Below the pieces are notes generated by a model. The model was not told where the DNA came from. It saw only the letters and a list, made by a program, of their open reading frames with translations, and ran no database searches. Positions 1-13,033 of a stretch of 64,000 nt of DNA are shown here, in pieces. Position numbers and translations under genes: made by a program. Numbering within the stretch: position 1 is the stretch's first letter; each line of letters starts with the position of its first letter. The stretch covers positions 38,998,336 through 39,062,335 of the forward strand of contig OZ024897.1 of assembly GCA_964017195.1 (NCBI GenBank). Direction: 5' to 3'. The DNA comes from Siderastrea radians. Its lineage: Eukaryota; Cnidaria; Anthozoa; Scleractinia; Rhizangiidae.

Positions 1-2750
1 CCTCGTGTTTCGAAAGTCAACAGAGCAAGTGTTCCATTTCACTAAACATCAGAACCTTATCGCTTAGCACAATAAGATAGTAGAGTTTATATCTTCAGAG
101 TCAAAGTTTCCTTCCTGTTCTGAGAGTGGTTCTAACAATTTGTTGACCAAATCCTATTGAACGAGTCCTAGAAATTTTTCCATAGGTAAAACTTTCTGTA
201 TCTCTTTCCCCTATCTTTTATCACCCTTTCTTTTATCACATCCTGAAGTGTGATTATTCCGTTCAAAGTTGTTGAGAAGAGCCACTTGCTGCAATCCTGT
301 TTGTTATGCTGCGTAATTCTAACATTTCAGTAGGTGTCGTGACCATTCACACACACGCTATCTACTGAGCCGGATCTTTCTTGTAGCACCGGTATTATCA
401 CAACAATAACAACAACATCCTTGTTATTTTTTATTTTATTTATTTTTTATTTTTTGCAAGGCACTGAAGAACTTTTAATTTACAATTTTTGTTGAAATTT
501 GAACTTGGAAATTCTCGGGAGTGAATCTTTTAACGTTGTTGCACAATACTAGTTCTGTCGATAAATCGTGAGTGTCGACAACTTATTTTAGAGTGCGGTA
601 ATAGTTATGACGTCCATTAAAACCCGACATAGGATGAAATCCCACCCCAACGTTGCACTAAATTTCGACGATCATTGAGGCGTAGAGAAAGTTCTTTGTG
701 GCGGCATACATGCAAATAGAAAAAAAAACATGCTTTGTTCCAATACAATCCACAAGCCGCAGACGAGCCACATATGTTCACGTTGGGAGCAATTTTAATA
801 CGAAATAGAACTCTTTACACGGTCCTACTGTCGCAATGTTTGCTCTCTTTTAAAAATCATTTTGGTAAATTAATTCTGGCATCTTTCCATTATTTTTCAA
901 TGTAACTACTGAAGCATTGTTAGAAGACGATTAAGTGACTGAGTTAAAACTCTCACACGAGCTGTGAAAACAATAAGGCCAGGGGCAAGTTGTATAAAAC
1001 TTAACGTTCGGTGTAACTTCTAACGTCAGTCAAACTCACTATTCTAACGTCTGACGTTAGCAGTTACGCCCGGCGTGAGGTTTTATGCAACTCACACCAG
1101 ATTTCTTTTAGAAAGCCGAACTGTAAATTTGAATAACTATACTGCATATTGGGCAAGTGTGTCTTGAGAGACGTGCTCTGCTTGGCAAGGCCACGACTAG
1201 CTCAGAATGATTTGTTGGCTTTTCTAGAAGTTACAATTGTTCGATTTTGGTTTTTTTCCTTTTAACAGGTGAAGAGCAACCATTGTCATAACTCATGGCT
1301 GGAGTAAAACACATTATATCATATACAGTATATAGTATGGTACACTGCGTATACGTTATATTGAAACTCGAGTGCATGTTTATGTAGTTGTAGCTTCTGC
1401 TTCTGTGGTTAAATTGTAAACTTCATATCAAGCAGTCCTCTAATTTGTTGACGGCTGTTTTTCGCTTTATATAAGACAATAGAGCGAGCATTCAAACACA
1501 CCCCCTTGCTTTTACGCTTGCTAACCGAGGGAAGCTTGTTCGCAGGCTATTGCACGCTTGACGAGAAAATAGTTATGGATACCCTGTGATTCTGTTCCTT
1601 GTTGTTGTTCACAAATTTTCGTAAGAAAAAAATAGAACAATCCTTATATGCAACAAATGCTCTTTGACTTTATAAAGGGAATGATTACATAATAAGCGTA
1701 ATCTGGATTTCTTGTGGAGAAACATGATATATACGAAAATATCAGACCACGGTAAGCAAATGACTTCATATAGTAACGTACATTTTGCTCGTTTACATTA
1801 TGTAATGTGCACATTATGTCGCGTGACACAAACAGCTAATAGACTCAATTTCATCTAGGATTTATCCAGGGTGCATACTATAAGAGTCCATCATAGCAAA
1901 GAGATCTCTAGTAAGAAACTCTTGTTTAGCTCCATAATATGTCAATTCTTTTTAGTATCAGTTAAAGAAACAAAAAGACCAATAGAAAGCTAAATCATTT
2001 CAGTTAGGTTTAAAATTAGGTCATTAACTAAGAAAGAAAATATAACTTACAAGGGAAGTACCTTTTACACAACATATCACTAATAACAATATCAACAATG
2101 ATCTTACTACAGCTGATTCAATATCACAAATTACCATGTGATTAAAACGTGAGAACTCTTAACTGCTGACTAGCCGGGCACGGGGGAGGGAGGAAAGTGT
2201 CGCCTGGAACTCGAAACCCACTCAGTTTAAAATCAAAATGAACGACTTTTTCATGCCGTATTTCAGGCCTAATCCTAAACTTTGTTCTTGCAAAAAAGGG
2301 CGAGAATATGTGTATATTTAACACCAATACTACGCAAAACATACCTAAAGAAAAAAATACCGAAATGGCTTACGTCAAGCGTACCTGTGTGGCTTACCAG
2401 GAGAGCAAGTATAATAAAGATTGTAATCACATCGGACATTTTATTGGTCTGACATGTTATTCTTATTAGTTTTATCTTTATTAGATTGCTCTGTAGTTGC
2501 ACAACTCTCTTGAGCTCATCTTTGCTCGAGCTATTCACACGTGTACTAGCTGACAGTTTTGTATGTCTCGCTACCTGGTGTTTTTAATCGCTCTTGCTCG
2601 TCTACTGAATTCCTGGCGTGCATTTCGCAATACTCCCAAAAACTAATTTACCCGCAGCAAGGAATTCTTCGGACAATTTCCAACGTCAAGGCCACGGAAG
2701 AGTTAGAAAACGTTAAAAAACGTTTATCCTCTTTCGACACTTTGTAAAAA
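1..2750. repeat. Diverged non-coding repeat, copy 1
   Basis: Segments here recur further right in the same orientation: about 788-1310 matches 4467-4885, about 1690-1800 matches 3960-4060, and about 1960-2340 matches 4900-5330. The block 2060-2720 also matches parts of 60190-60870 and 61770-62000. The order of segments differs between copies, so these are shuffled or internally deleted copies and not a clean tandem duplication. No gene is supported apart from the weak candidate at 2398-2439. Confidence 0.5.
2398..2439 (-). other. Possible signal-peptide first exon (weak)
   Basis: On the minus strand an ATG at 2437-2439 opens a short hydrophobic frame, MSDVITIFIILALL. It is followed at once by GTAAGC, a plausible splice donor (2392-2397), so it looks like a signal-peptide-only exon. 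The related copy near 60.25 kb has TAA directly after the ATG, so that copy is dead. No downstream exon was found to the left. It may be chance. Confidence 0.2.
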
Positions 2751-3959
2751 TTAGACTGTAAAAAATACGACAATACGAGATATGCTCCTCTATCTAAGCC
2801 TCATTCGATTCAATATGGTGTGAGATATCTTATCCGTTTTATTCATTATTCATGGCTAGTCAGAACTAAAAACTGCTACTTGATAAAAAAAAATTAGAAA
2901 AACGTCTGGGGCTTTTTCATCTATTTACGAGTTAACTGTACGTAACGGAAGTACGTAATAGAGGTAACCTTCTTCTTGTTTAAACACTTCGGCCAGGGGG
3001 CAGTGTTTCAAAAGTCGTATCGCTATCGATACTTGACTGCTGGAATTAGTGGTTTCAATTGACGTCAGTTACAAGCCTTAATTAGAGGATGAAAATAGAC
3101 TATAGGTATTCTTAAGAGGGATTTATAAATTGACCAGAATTATGCATTTTTACGTCAGCTAGCTAATTTCACACCCAAGTCTCGCTTAACCTGTGGATGT
3201 ATTAATCAACAAATTCCCACGGTTGCCAAAGAATACTCAAACAAAAACGGTGTTTAGTTGTCAATGTTTTTTAAAGAATTCCGTAGAAACAAAGCTTGGG
3301 GGTGAATTTTGACCTGGTGACGTAATGTGCATTAGAACAGTTACTTGGTCAACATGGCAACGAACTGATTTCTTTTGTTTACTCTCTTTTTGTGAATAAA
3401 ATAAATAAAAGTGATAATGCCTCAGTCTAAGAAAGCGAAAATGTAAAATCTTTAGAGTGCCCTCAGAGTCATACAGAGTATGTATACAACTGATTTGTGA
3501 TAGCAAGCTTGAGGAAGACAGTTAAATGAGTCAACTTGGAAAGCCAAGAAAACTGGCTCGATAATAGCTCTATAACCTTACAAAATCCTGTTTTCAAGCA
3601 ATATCAGCAAATTAGTTTATGAAAAGGATGTGGTTGGTCCAATACAGTTTTTTCAACATAGGAGCCGGTTCCATTTCAGTGACTAAAAAACAGAACCTTA
3701 CCGCTAAAGTTCGGAAAACGCAAAGCCAAAACCGCAATTCGATCTATTTCCTACCAGTACGCGAGACATACGTAGTGAAAAAAGACCGAAGCGTCTCAAA
3801 ACCCACGCCAAACGTACACGCAAGCTTATCAAACGAATCTACATATTGGAATAACATCTTTCCTAAGTCTTACATATTGTTTTATTTTTAAGGGTCAACT
3901 TTTTCTACTAAAACTAAGACAAGTTTTGCAGCAAATACACTTTGGCTCTAGAAGGTGAA
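2751..3959. other. No gene seen; repeat-derived
   Basis: AT-rich sequence. Segments around 3015-3080 and 3660-3720 resemble 4190-4265 and 30-100, so this is part of the same shuffled repeat field. Open frames here are short, without recognisable domains. Confidence 0.4.
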
Positions 3960-5340
3960 TTTAGTTATTCAGGCGTAAAGCTTCGTTCTTTGTGGCGAAA
4001 CATGATATATACGAATATATCAGACCACGCAGAGAATAAGACTTCCAGTAATTTGCATTTTGCATGTAACGCAAGCAAGCTTATAAACTCCGTGAAAGAG
4101 ATTTATTCAATATGTTAAAGACAATTACATAACGGTTGGGAATATTTAGAGTAGCTAATTAAGCCCCAGCAGGTAGCCAATCTTTTTATCAATCGTATCC
4201 CGGCGGATATCTCCCGACTGGTATTAGTGGTTTATTTCACGTAAGTTTCCGTCAGTTTTTCTTGTTATAGGCTGATGACGCCAGTCAAATATAAAAATTG
4301 GTGTTTGGACCCTAGAACTGATACTTACAATTATTATTACTTGTTCACCATAAACGAAGGAATTCTTTTCCTTCATTCCGACTACCAAATCTTAATTTTT
4401 GTTGCTAAATTTCAATTTAATGGCGTCCAATTTATACTTTTTTGGGCCACTTATGCTGTACGTTAGAGCAATTTTAATGTCAAATACAACTCTTTAGACG
4501 ATCCCGCTGACGCAATGTTTACTTTTTTTTTTTTCATTATTTTGGTAAATGGATTCTGGAATCTTTACGGTTTTTCCATTTATTTTTCAATGTAACTACT
4601 GACGCGTTGTTAAAAGACGATCATCAGTGATTAAGTGATCACTTACAAGTGAAAACAATGAGACAAGGCAAAGGGTCTATTAGAAAGCCGAACTGTGAAT
4701 TTAGATAACTACGTATACTGTATATTGTGCAAGTGCGACTTTAGAGACGTACTTTGCTTGGAAAGGCCACGGCTAACTCAGAACGATGTCTTGGCCTTTT
4801 TAGATTTCACAATTGCTGGATTTTGATTTTTTCCTTTTAGCAGGTCAAGAGCAATTATTGCCAAAAATCATAGTAGGAGTAACAGTTTAAAATATAAAAG
4901 ACAAAAGAAAGCTAAATCATTTGACTCAGTGTTAAAAATAGGTCATTCACTAAGAAAGGAAATATCACTTAACTGAAGTACCTTTTACACAACATATCAC
5001 TAATAACAATATCAACAATGATCCTACTACAGTTGATTCAATATCACAAATTGCCATGAACTTTGATTCCTGGGCGATGAAGCTCTTCATGTCAAGGTCG
5101 CCTCGGCAGAGAAATCTTGTTTCATCTGTTTATAATTCCGCTGATAAAGTTGACAACTCTTTTTTTTGCTTATTGGCAAACTATTAACTGCTGACAAGTC
5201 GATGACCGGGGAGGGAAAGGAAATGTCGCGTAGAACTTGAAACCCACTTTAAAAATGAACGATTTTTTCATGCGTTATTTCAGGCCTAATCCTAAACTTT
5301 TTCTGGTGAAAAGGGTGAGAGTATATGTTTAAGGCCCTTG
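3960..5340. repeat. Diverged non-coding repeat, copy 2
   Basis: Matches copy 1 in blocks. One is the stretch around 3989-4035 with gaaacatgatatatacga. Another is the 4467-4885 block, and a third is 4998-5055, which matches 2078-2135 almost base for base. No coding capacity seen. Confidence 0.5.
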
Positions 5341-5377
5341 CTAAAGGATCAAACATTTTTGTCCAACATCGTGTTTG

Positions 5378-5475
5378 TCACAGGGTGTTCCGAAAATGCG
5401 GGGTCTGGGTGCGGGGAGCGGGGTGCGGACTGCGGGGTGCGGGGTGCGGGGTGCGGCGTCAACAAAAACCGAAAA
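5378..5475 (+). repeat. G-rich minisatellite (GGGTGCG-type)
   Basis: About ten variants of a 7-base GGGTGCG unit follow the lead-in ttgtcacagggtgttccg and are followed by an A-rich tail. The same lead-in and array recur at 10549-10606 (inverted), 10775-10835 and 44249-44296 (inverted), so this is one dispersed element family. The repeated G-runs could form quadruplexes (inference). Confidence 0.75.
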
Positions 5476-6044
5476 AATAAAAAAAGAATAACAATAATAA
5501 TAAAGCAGCCAAAATAAAAATAAAAAACAAACAAACGAAAATAGCTAACTACATAAAAAAAATACCATAACAAAAGTACAAGAGCATATAAAAATTGAGC
5601 GAGAATTGACTATTTGACTGTCACGCAAACCAATAAATAAGTGAATAAATAGATAGATACATAACGAGAAATTTTTGTGAGGTCTCGGTGGAACACTCTT
5701 TTTTCACTCTCTTTTTTAATTCTATTTTATTTCTGATGCATTTTCATCGCCAAAACAAAACGCAGGTGAACCGTCTGTTGAGCGATCCGAGCGAATCAGA
5801 GTTAGCGGCTCGCACGAGGTTGATTTTACGCACGAAAAGAAGATCGTGCACAATTTTCATCACATAGGAGATGATGGACCATTATGTATTTGAGAGGAGG
5901 GAACGGGGTGGGTAATTTTTTTCTGCAGGAACTTGTTTTCACGGCTAAAAGCTTTGTATGAATTTTATTTCACTAGCTTGCGATGTATTTCTTTGCTCTG
6001 TGCCGCTATGCACGATTTTTTTGTTTCCGTATTTGCCAACCAAA
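5476..6044. other. No gene seen
   Basis: A-rich tail of the minisatellite element, then unique-looking AT-rich sequence up to the Mutator-like element. No RNA gene or coding feature recognised. Confidence 0.4.
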
Positions 6045-6054
6045 CACCCGCTTC

Positions 6055-6120
6055 CAACCTCGTCCCCAGGGTCTTCTCGCTTTTCAATATGGCGGCGGCT
6101 CGGGAGAAGACCCTGGCACA
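6055..6120 (+). repeat. Left TIR of the 6.06-9.84 kb element
   Basis: A perfect inverted match to 9776-9841. The TIR contains its own palindrome, CCAGGGTCTTCTC (6065-6077) with GAGAAGACCCTGG (6104-6116), flanking ATGGCGGCGG. Confidence 0.85.
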
Positions 6121-9100
6121 CAGCAGAATCACGTGACCAAAATTTCCAACGAGGATGGAAATGTATTCAAAATGGCGGCTAAGGCGAAGTGAGTGAGAAG
6201 ATCTGGGTACGAGATTACGGCTGAGGTCAAGATAAACAAAATGGCGGAAAAGGCTGAAGGTTGGTTCAAACATGCGTGAAGAAAAAGAGAAAAACAAAGA
6301 CAAGTTATACATATACGGGCTTTAGGAATACGGCAAAGTGTTAGAGGTCTTGTTTTGGCCGTTCATTTAATATGGTTTGTGCGTACAGTATAAAGCTCGC
6401 CGAACTCATAGATCACGCGCAAAATAGAAAATAATCAGGGTAATTTAAGCTGAAGTCTTACATCTTCCCCTGACCACTTGTTTTTAAATGTTGATCAAGT
6501 GAAATTGTTTGCTTACGAATACACTCGAACGAACGTGTATTTTTGTTTCATGAGGATAGGCGGCTTTTGGCATAATTTATCTTACGGTAAATTGTTGCAA
6601 ATTATTTATTTATTTATCTATTTATGCTCAACCAGTCTATTTATTTTTTACTTGCTGATCCTAGCCAACTTGGTGTAGTAAATGTAACTCTTATGACTGT
6701 TTGTTTATGACCCTTATGACTGTTTGTTTATGGATTGATCCATACCAAAGATCTTTGGCATAGTATACCCTAGCATGGACTGCACATCTATTTGCAACTT
6801 TCTTTTTATTTTCAATGATTTATATGTTCAAGTAACAAAGTTTGTATGTAATCTTAAGTTACTTTACTCTGCTTGCTATCCCATAGCAATCTGTTTCTTG
6901 AGCATTTCAATTGATGGGTAATACTTCTCATTATCCTGTTCAACCACTGGAGATAAAAAAAAATGCTCATGTTTATTTATATTTAGGAGTGATTACATAA
7001 GTCTTTGAACATTTTTAACATTTCGTCATCTTTAGAGCTTACAATAAAATACCGGTAAGGGCTGGTATGCTTGAGATGAGGGACGAATCATTGTTCATCA
7101 TCATCATAAGATTTATTTAGAAGTTACAGCATCCCATTTATTGCAAGTGCTCTTCCAGAGAGCCATGTTGCAATTGCATAGTCAAACAGTTAGTGGTGTT
7201 TAATCCAGCAAATCCCAGGTGTGGCTTTAAAGGGAACAGTGGTCATGTTGGCATTGTTGGATTTATTTAGTCCCATTCCTGTCTACATATTTGCTTGTTC
7301 AATTGCAGATCTCCTAGGATTTGTCACTTTCAATACTGCTTTCTGTGCCTTAGCTGTCCAGTTTACAAATATTTTCTCATGATACTTTATGTGCATGTTT
7401 TTTTGAGTTAGAAATATCGTTTGTATTTATTTATTATTTACTGTTAATATTGTTAGAAATATCATTGTAGACGAGTGTCCAATACTAACACACTTGTGTT
7501 ATTAATAACTGATTGGGCTAATGATAAGGTATGATATCAACAACAATTTACTTTTGGAAAAAGTTATGTGTGTAATCTTCGCTGTTAGAATTTAGTAAAA
7601 TAAGAGCCTGTAAAGAATGGGCAAATAAAGCATTTGAACAGTTGATAGATACAGTCCTCTTTGTTTGTTCAACCAGTGCTGGGGATAATATTCCTTTATA
7701 GGTTTTAAGAAATTTCCTCCTTGAGTACTTCAATGAATTGAGTTATTTGGGTGAAGTTTGGAACTGTTTAAAAATGGAAATCAATGGGAAATGGGGGGTT
7801 CAAGAAGAAAAGGAGAAAAAATGACTATTTTAATGAAGTTCTTTAATGAGAATTTAAAATTAACATTGAGTAAAGGAAATATAACACAATATAACATGCT
7901 ATCAACCTAGGGTGCTCTTACGTTGATATCACATTTTTGTTGATGTTTGAAAAATAAAAGGAAACATGATCAAGTCAAGTGCCATACATACATTTATATA
8001 TGTTAGAGGCAACATTATCCCTTCTAAGAAGGACAATTTATTTTTCCAGTGGCCATTTAATGTATTTGACTGGCAATAAATTGAATATGGTGACAGAAAA
8101 TTCAAGTAACAGGGACGTGAGAATAATGACAAGTCATGAAGTTATAACCTGACAATATCAATGAGTGCAAGGTCAAATTCCATGCCTGTTTGGCAAAAAA
8201 TGCTAACCTGAAAAAAAGTATGTTGTGAATTATGAAAAATAGAAAACATTTTGTTGCAAATTCCAGGTCCCTTACATTCTTCACACCATCAATCCCCTAC
8301 CCCTTGATATTTAGACACTAAGAGGGGCATGGGTTATGGTAACTTGCACAGGAAATCCCTTCCACAAAATTAGAATAGTAATTCACTAGCCCTGGCAGTT
8401 GGACGCTCACGATGTCTAGTTCTCAACTCCACCTTCAAGCAACAACACAGAAGCAGTCTACCATTCAAAAGATTACAGCAAATATGTTACAATCCTTTTT
8501 TGGGATTAGCAAGCTTGGAAGCATGGTTTACTCCTAAGCAATTGGCTGCCTTATCGTGTTATGATCACTAAAACTTCACTGACAAGTTACCAATAATTTT
8601 TGAAAATGTAATCCTGGCTAGCTGTCCTGATACCAAGGAGAATCAGGCTTGTAAACCCAAATTAGGCCTTGCCTTGAAAATCCTAGCAAGCTCATGAACA
8701 CAGCTCAGTTCTGTCCCATTGCCCACATCACTATCATATATTTAAGATTCAGGTTTATATTACCCCAGTTAAGTCATGCCTTGAAAATGCCAGTAGTTAG
8801 CTGCACGAGTCCCCGTAAGCAGAAACACTCTCATGGTGTGGAAGGACTAAAAACATCCTCTAAATTCATTCAATTCACTTCTACAAGTGTGAACTTGGAA
8901 CAGTCTCAACCATTCTGAGTAACTTAATAATTAAAGCAACATTGTAGAATCACGTGCATGTAGCCGTCCAATGTGTATAAAGCTATTTATCCCTGCGATG
9001 GAAATCCTCAAATTACCTAAATTGCCCATCCAAGCAACTTGTTCTCCGCACTTGAAATTATTTATTAATATCAGCAGCTATAGCAACAGCATCTGTAAAT

Positions 9101-9775
9101 TTAGCTTCTACAAATTTATCAAAGAATGGAATGCCCTAAGCAGCAGCTGACTCTTTTAAGTTATTTTATATAATTTTATTTGATTTACACCGGTTTTTCA
9201 TTTTTATTAGATTCCTTAATTGCACAGCAAATTCGCAGCGATAGGACAATTTTGCGAATGAATCTAACATGTATAAATAAAACAATACATACATAAGACA
9301 TACAAGTGCCTTACAAGTTTTCAATGACCATGGAAACACAAATAATTAGTGAGCGATTACGCTTTATTTATGACAAAAATCGGAGCAAGTACATTACCAT
9401 TAAGTATTTCACAGTCCACTACGCCACATTATATCCAGCGACTGCCATTCCAAAACTCTAAAGTATCGTGCACATTGACGATTGGTAAGGTTCTTACGTA
9501 GATCACCAGCGGATCGCGATCGAGGAACTTTTAACCCGAATAATCTACGAATCTTGGGTTTGGTACTTCAGATCTTCCTCATACGGAACAGCTGCAGTTT
9601 TGTAAATTGTCAAACAGAAAAACTGTTCAGCTTTCACATCACAGAGACCTAGAAATAGCAATGTTTGGGTTGCAGGAAGAACCCACAAAGATCCGCCATC
9701 TTTGCTTTTGGAAGACATAAACCAATCAGAACTCATGTAAGAATGGCGCCAATCAGCGACCGTTTTAGGTCGCTA

Positions 9776-9841
9776 TGTGCCAGGGTCTTCTCCCGAGCCG
9801 CCGCCATATTGAAAAGCGAGAAGACCCTGGGGACGAGGTTG
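9776..9841 (-). repeat. Right TIR of the 6.06-9.84 kb element
   Basis: Reverse complement of 6055-6120 without mismatch, followed by the second copy of the 10-bp target duplication at 9842-9851. Confidence 0.85.
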
Positions 9842-9851
9842 CACCCGCTTC

Positions 9852-10519
9852 CCCCCAGCCCCCTTCAAAAAGAAAATGGTCCTTTACTAAACAGCTATAT
9901 CTATGACTGGACATGGACAGCCGATTGTTCACTTCAGTTTCTGTGGGAAAAAAATTACTTGTGTTTTCGGACATAACAAAATTTATTAAATTCATGCAAC
10001 CAAAAATGCACCTGAACGGTATATCGAGAGATCGCAGCCAATAGAGTCAGCAGTTCCTAACATGTTCATTTCACACACAAGAATAAAATCGTGCACTGCA
10101 TGCGGAAATGCTCCCGTAAATTTGCAATCTTCGTATCATCAATCTTCTCCTTGATCTTAGCATTAATACAATTTTGAATTCTTGAATTTTGGCATCGGTA
10201 CAATCTCTGCAATACTGCAGCGAGAGTTAATTTTAAAAACTGCGTGTACAGAACACACAAAACAAGTGCTCAGCTCTTTGCTGTAATGTTGAAAGTCACG
10301 ACATCTTATTTTGTTTCAAAGGCCCAACGGCCATCTATAAAATTTTTTGGTTGGTCTATTATCTAACGTATAGTGCACAATTTTACTCTCGTGCGTGAAA
10401 TTGGTTCGCGTGAGATCCAGATATTCAATGTTCTCTTTATTTGTATATTTTACTTGTACATTCAAATTGTATTTTTGTTTGTATTAAGCTATTTTCTTTT
10501 CATTTCGTCTCTTTTGTAA
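9852..10519. other. No gene seen
   Basis: Flanking sequence of the Mutator-like element. No recognisable coding or RNA feature; only short frames. Confidence 0.4.
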
Positions 10520-10862
10520 TTATTTTTATTTTTTTCGGTATTTTGACCCCGCAGTCTGCACCCCGCACCCCGCACCCCGCACCCCGACCTGGCGTTTTCG
10601 GAACACCCGTTTGTCACACAAAGGTTCGGTGGATAAACCGACAAACAATGTTTGACCAAACATCGGACAATGGAAAACCATTTATAGTCAAAATACTCAG
10701 CGCGTTCCGCTCATTATTTAGGAATGATTTTCATAAATCGGGAAAGGATTGCATTATTGGAAGATTGAAATCTTCCGGTTGTTCCGAAAACGCGGGGCGG
10801 GGTGCAGGGTGCTGGGTGCGGACTGCGGGGTCATAAAAAAACCGAAAAATAAAAATTAAAAA
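10520..10862. mobile_element. Foldback element with minisatellite arms
   Basis: Inverted arms: 10520-10612 (T-rich stretch, CCCCGCAC array, then cgttttcggaaca) and 10768-10862 (tgttccgaaaacg, GGGTGC array, then A-rich). The centre contains tatagtcaaaatactcagcg, which recurs in inverted form at about 59940-59965. This is a non-autonomous foldback family with single-arm relatives at 5.4 and 44.3 kb. Confidence 0.6.
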
Positions 10863-11039
10863 ATAAATAGATAACAAACCAATAAAAAAATAAATAAATA
10901 AATAAATAAATAAATAGCCAGTGTCTAGATACCCGGCAGCCGAGTACGGATCATGACTTTCCATACCCAGCAGTCCGAAATTTTCGAAGGATTTCGACGG
11001 AGAGATTTTTTCTAACGTTTTGAAAGCATTCTACATTTG

Positions 11040-11320
11040 TTTAGAATTGCCAAGAAAAAGAAAAGTATTTTGGTTTTGTAGTTGTCGAGTTTTCTGAGCT
11101 TGTGTATACTACAAAATGCGATGTTTGCGACACTTAAAAATATTTGTGGCTACACCCGCCAGCCAGAACGCACAGAATTTGGACGGAATTTCTCATTCAA
11201 ACGTCCTGGAAGCATTCGAAGTTTGTTAAGAATTATCAAGCGATTCAAAAGATCAATTTAGTTTTGTAGCTGACGAATTTTGTGAGCTTGTGCATACTAG
11301 AAAATCGCTACCTTGCTTGA
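11040..11320 (+). repeat. Outer inverted repeat, left copy
   Basis: Matches 19290-19710 in inverted orientation. A well-matched part is 11105-11140 against 19638-19680, including cgatgtttgcgacacttaaa. Two diverged sub-copies of the same unit are visible within each arm, each holding an acgtcctggaagcattcga-like stretch. Non-coding. Confidence 0.65.
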
Positions 11321-11560
11321 TCCCTGTCTGACCTTTTCTGTTCCGAGCCGTCACGCAACCATAGTGGCAATTGTCACGGATGCTGTCAGAATTGTTATTT
11401 CAATATCACTGAAACTTTATTTCAGTAATTTGAAAAATGACTGTGAAACCTCTGAGCCGTGAACTGCCGAGCATTTTCCATTTGAATTTAACTTCGCACG
11501 GCTGCCGGGCATATAGACACGCCTGACACTCTGGTTTCCGACAATAACAACAACAACAAT

Positions 11561-12495
11561 GGAAAAATGGGTAAACAAAAATACATGTTAACAAAAAGTG
11601 AGACCTCGTCTAGCAAATTCCTTGCAGTCATGGAAAGTTAAAGACTTGGTCTTAATTATAATAAAATAAAATCGTGCGGCCAGACGGTTTAAAGAACGTG
11701 GCGCCGCTTTGAAACACCAGTAATTCTTAATTATGCAAATTACGAACCACAACCTACGAGTGGAATTTAAGAGCAACCGATGCGAGCAATGCTCCCTTAC
11801 ATCAGGAAAACACGAAAATAGTTTCAAACTACAGCAGGAAACAAATGTAAACTGGTAACATTTCGCATATAGCTTTAATTAAAATGTACAGCATTCAAAT
11901 AGCTCATTAACTATGTTCAATTCACAAGATAAACAAGTTATGAAGTACATGCCGCTCGATGATTGCTAATTGCGCTTTACAAAACAACCTTGATCTAGAA
12001 CTATTAATCTGAGAATAAATCAATAAAAGCAAGCCATATTGCCTATATCACAGCCTGTGTTTTGCAAACTTATTTAGCGAACACTTAGTGCCTTGCAAAA
12101 CAATGAAATCAACGAAGGGCATCTTGTTCTGTTTACATTTGCACCCATTACCTCAATTATTCTGTCATCTTCGATCAAATATAGATCCGTGCGTTTCAGA
12201 GATCATCTTAGAAGCGTCAAAACAGTTGGTTTTGGGAAAATTCTTTGTTCAAAGGCCTTCATTTAGACCAAGCTTTCCATGTATTACTTCTCTCGTGTTA
12301 AATTCTCCGGAAGTAGCCGCTGACCAGTAGCTAATGTCAACAAAAAGACCTGTTGCACTCGCGTTTCTATTTGAATGTATGATCGCTCACCAATGATGGG
12401 TGAATTTATTTGAAAATAAGGGCTGGAGCTCATGAGGAAAATTAAAAATTCAAATTTTTGCCCTTAATTTAGAGCTGCAAGCACATAACCACAGG
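11561..12495 (+). repeat. Long inverted repeat, left arm
   Basis: Inverted partner of 16375-17331. The match runs from ggaaaaatgggtaaacaaaa at the outer edge to gctgcaagcacataaccac at the inner edge. It is strong over the outer 800 bases and gapped toward the loop. The frames translated from the two arms resemble each other only because of this duplication. No gene is supported. Confidence 0.75.
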
Positions 12496-13033
12496 GTGTG
12501 ACGTGGTTGCTTTTTTTTTTTGTATTTTTAGCAAGGTGAAATAACGTGATAACTCGGACTTTGGGGGGGCATCTTAACATGTTTGAAAATTAACTTCTAG
12601 TTTCATCCAAGCTATTAAATTCTGGAATCCGACCCTGGCGAAACGTCAGTATAGCAAATATATTACTACTTGATAGAAATATCCTCCGTTGAATACTTTC
12701 TGTTTGGTAAAACAGTTGTGGGAGCTTGGTCCATGACGACTTAATGGTTATGATCCAATTTGCAGTATGTAGCCCCCAGAACCACCTGATCGTGGGGTAC
12801 TGCTCTCCCAAATGTGAACCTACGATACCCCAAAAAACGTCTTGCTTTTGAAATTTCGCCCCGACTTGGTTTTGCTGCACTTTCTCTAGATTAGCAGTTA
12901 ATACCGTCAAACATAGTGAATGTCACTTCCGGAGGGCATGTACTTAAACGCCGCAACGGAGGAACGCCGGAATGCCGTAATACTAAAACCCGAACGCGGG
13001 AATACTTAAACCCGGAACGCCGGAATTCTTAAA

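Larger units (their letters stand above)
6055..9841. mobile_element. Mutator-like DNA element with 66-bp perfect TIRs
   Basis: The left end (6055-6120) and the reverse complement of the right end (9776-9841) are identical over 66 bases, beginning CAACCTCGTCCCCAGGGTC. The insert is flanked by a direct repeat CACCCGCTTC (6045-6054 and 9842-9851), a 10-bp target duplication. A 9-11 bp duplication with long TIRs is the hallmark of the Mutator (MULE) class. The 3.66-kb interior shows no recognisable transposase. It is AT-rich and holds only short frames, so the element looks non-autonomous. It shares its outermost TIR bases with the element at 33228-35429. Confidence 0.8.

Noticed and set aside
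10441..10836. A 131-codon open frame
   Set aside because: It is the translation of the CCCCGCACC minisatellite foldback and has no protein features.
12088..12330. A conserved small protein, since a similar frame exists at 16600-16800
   Set aside because: The similarity is explained by the inverted repeat; substitutions are not biased to silent sites and one copy is shortened.
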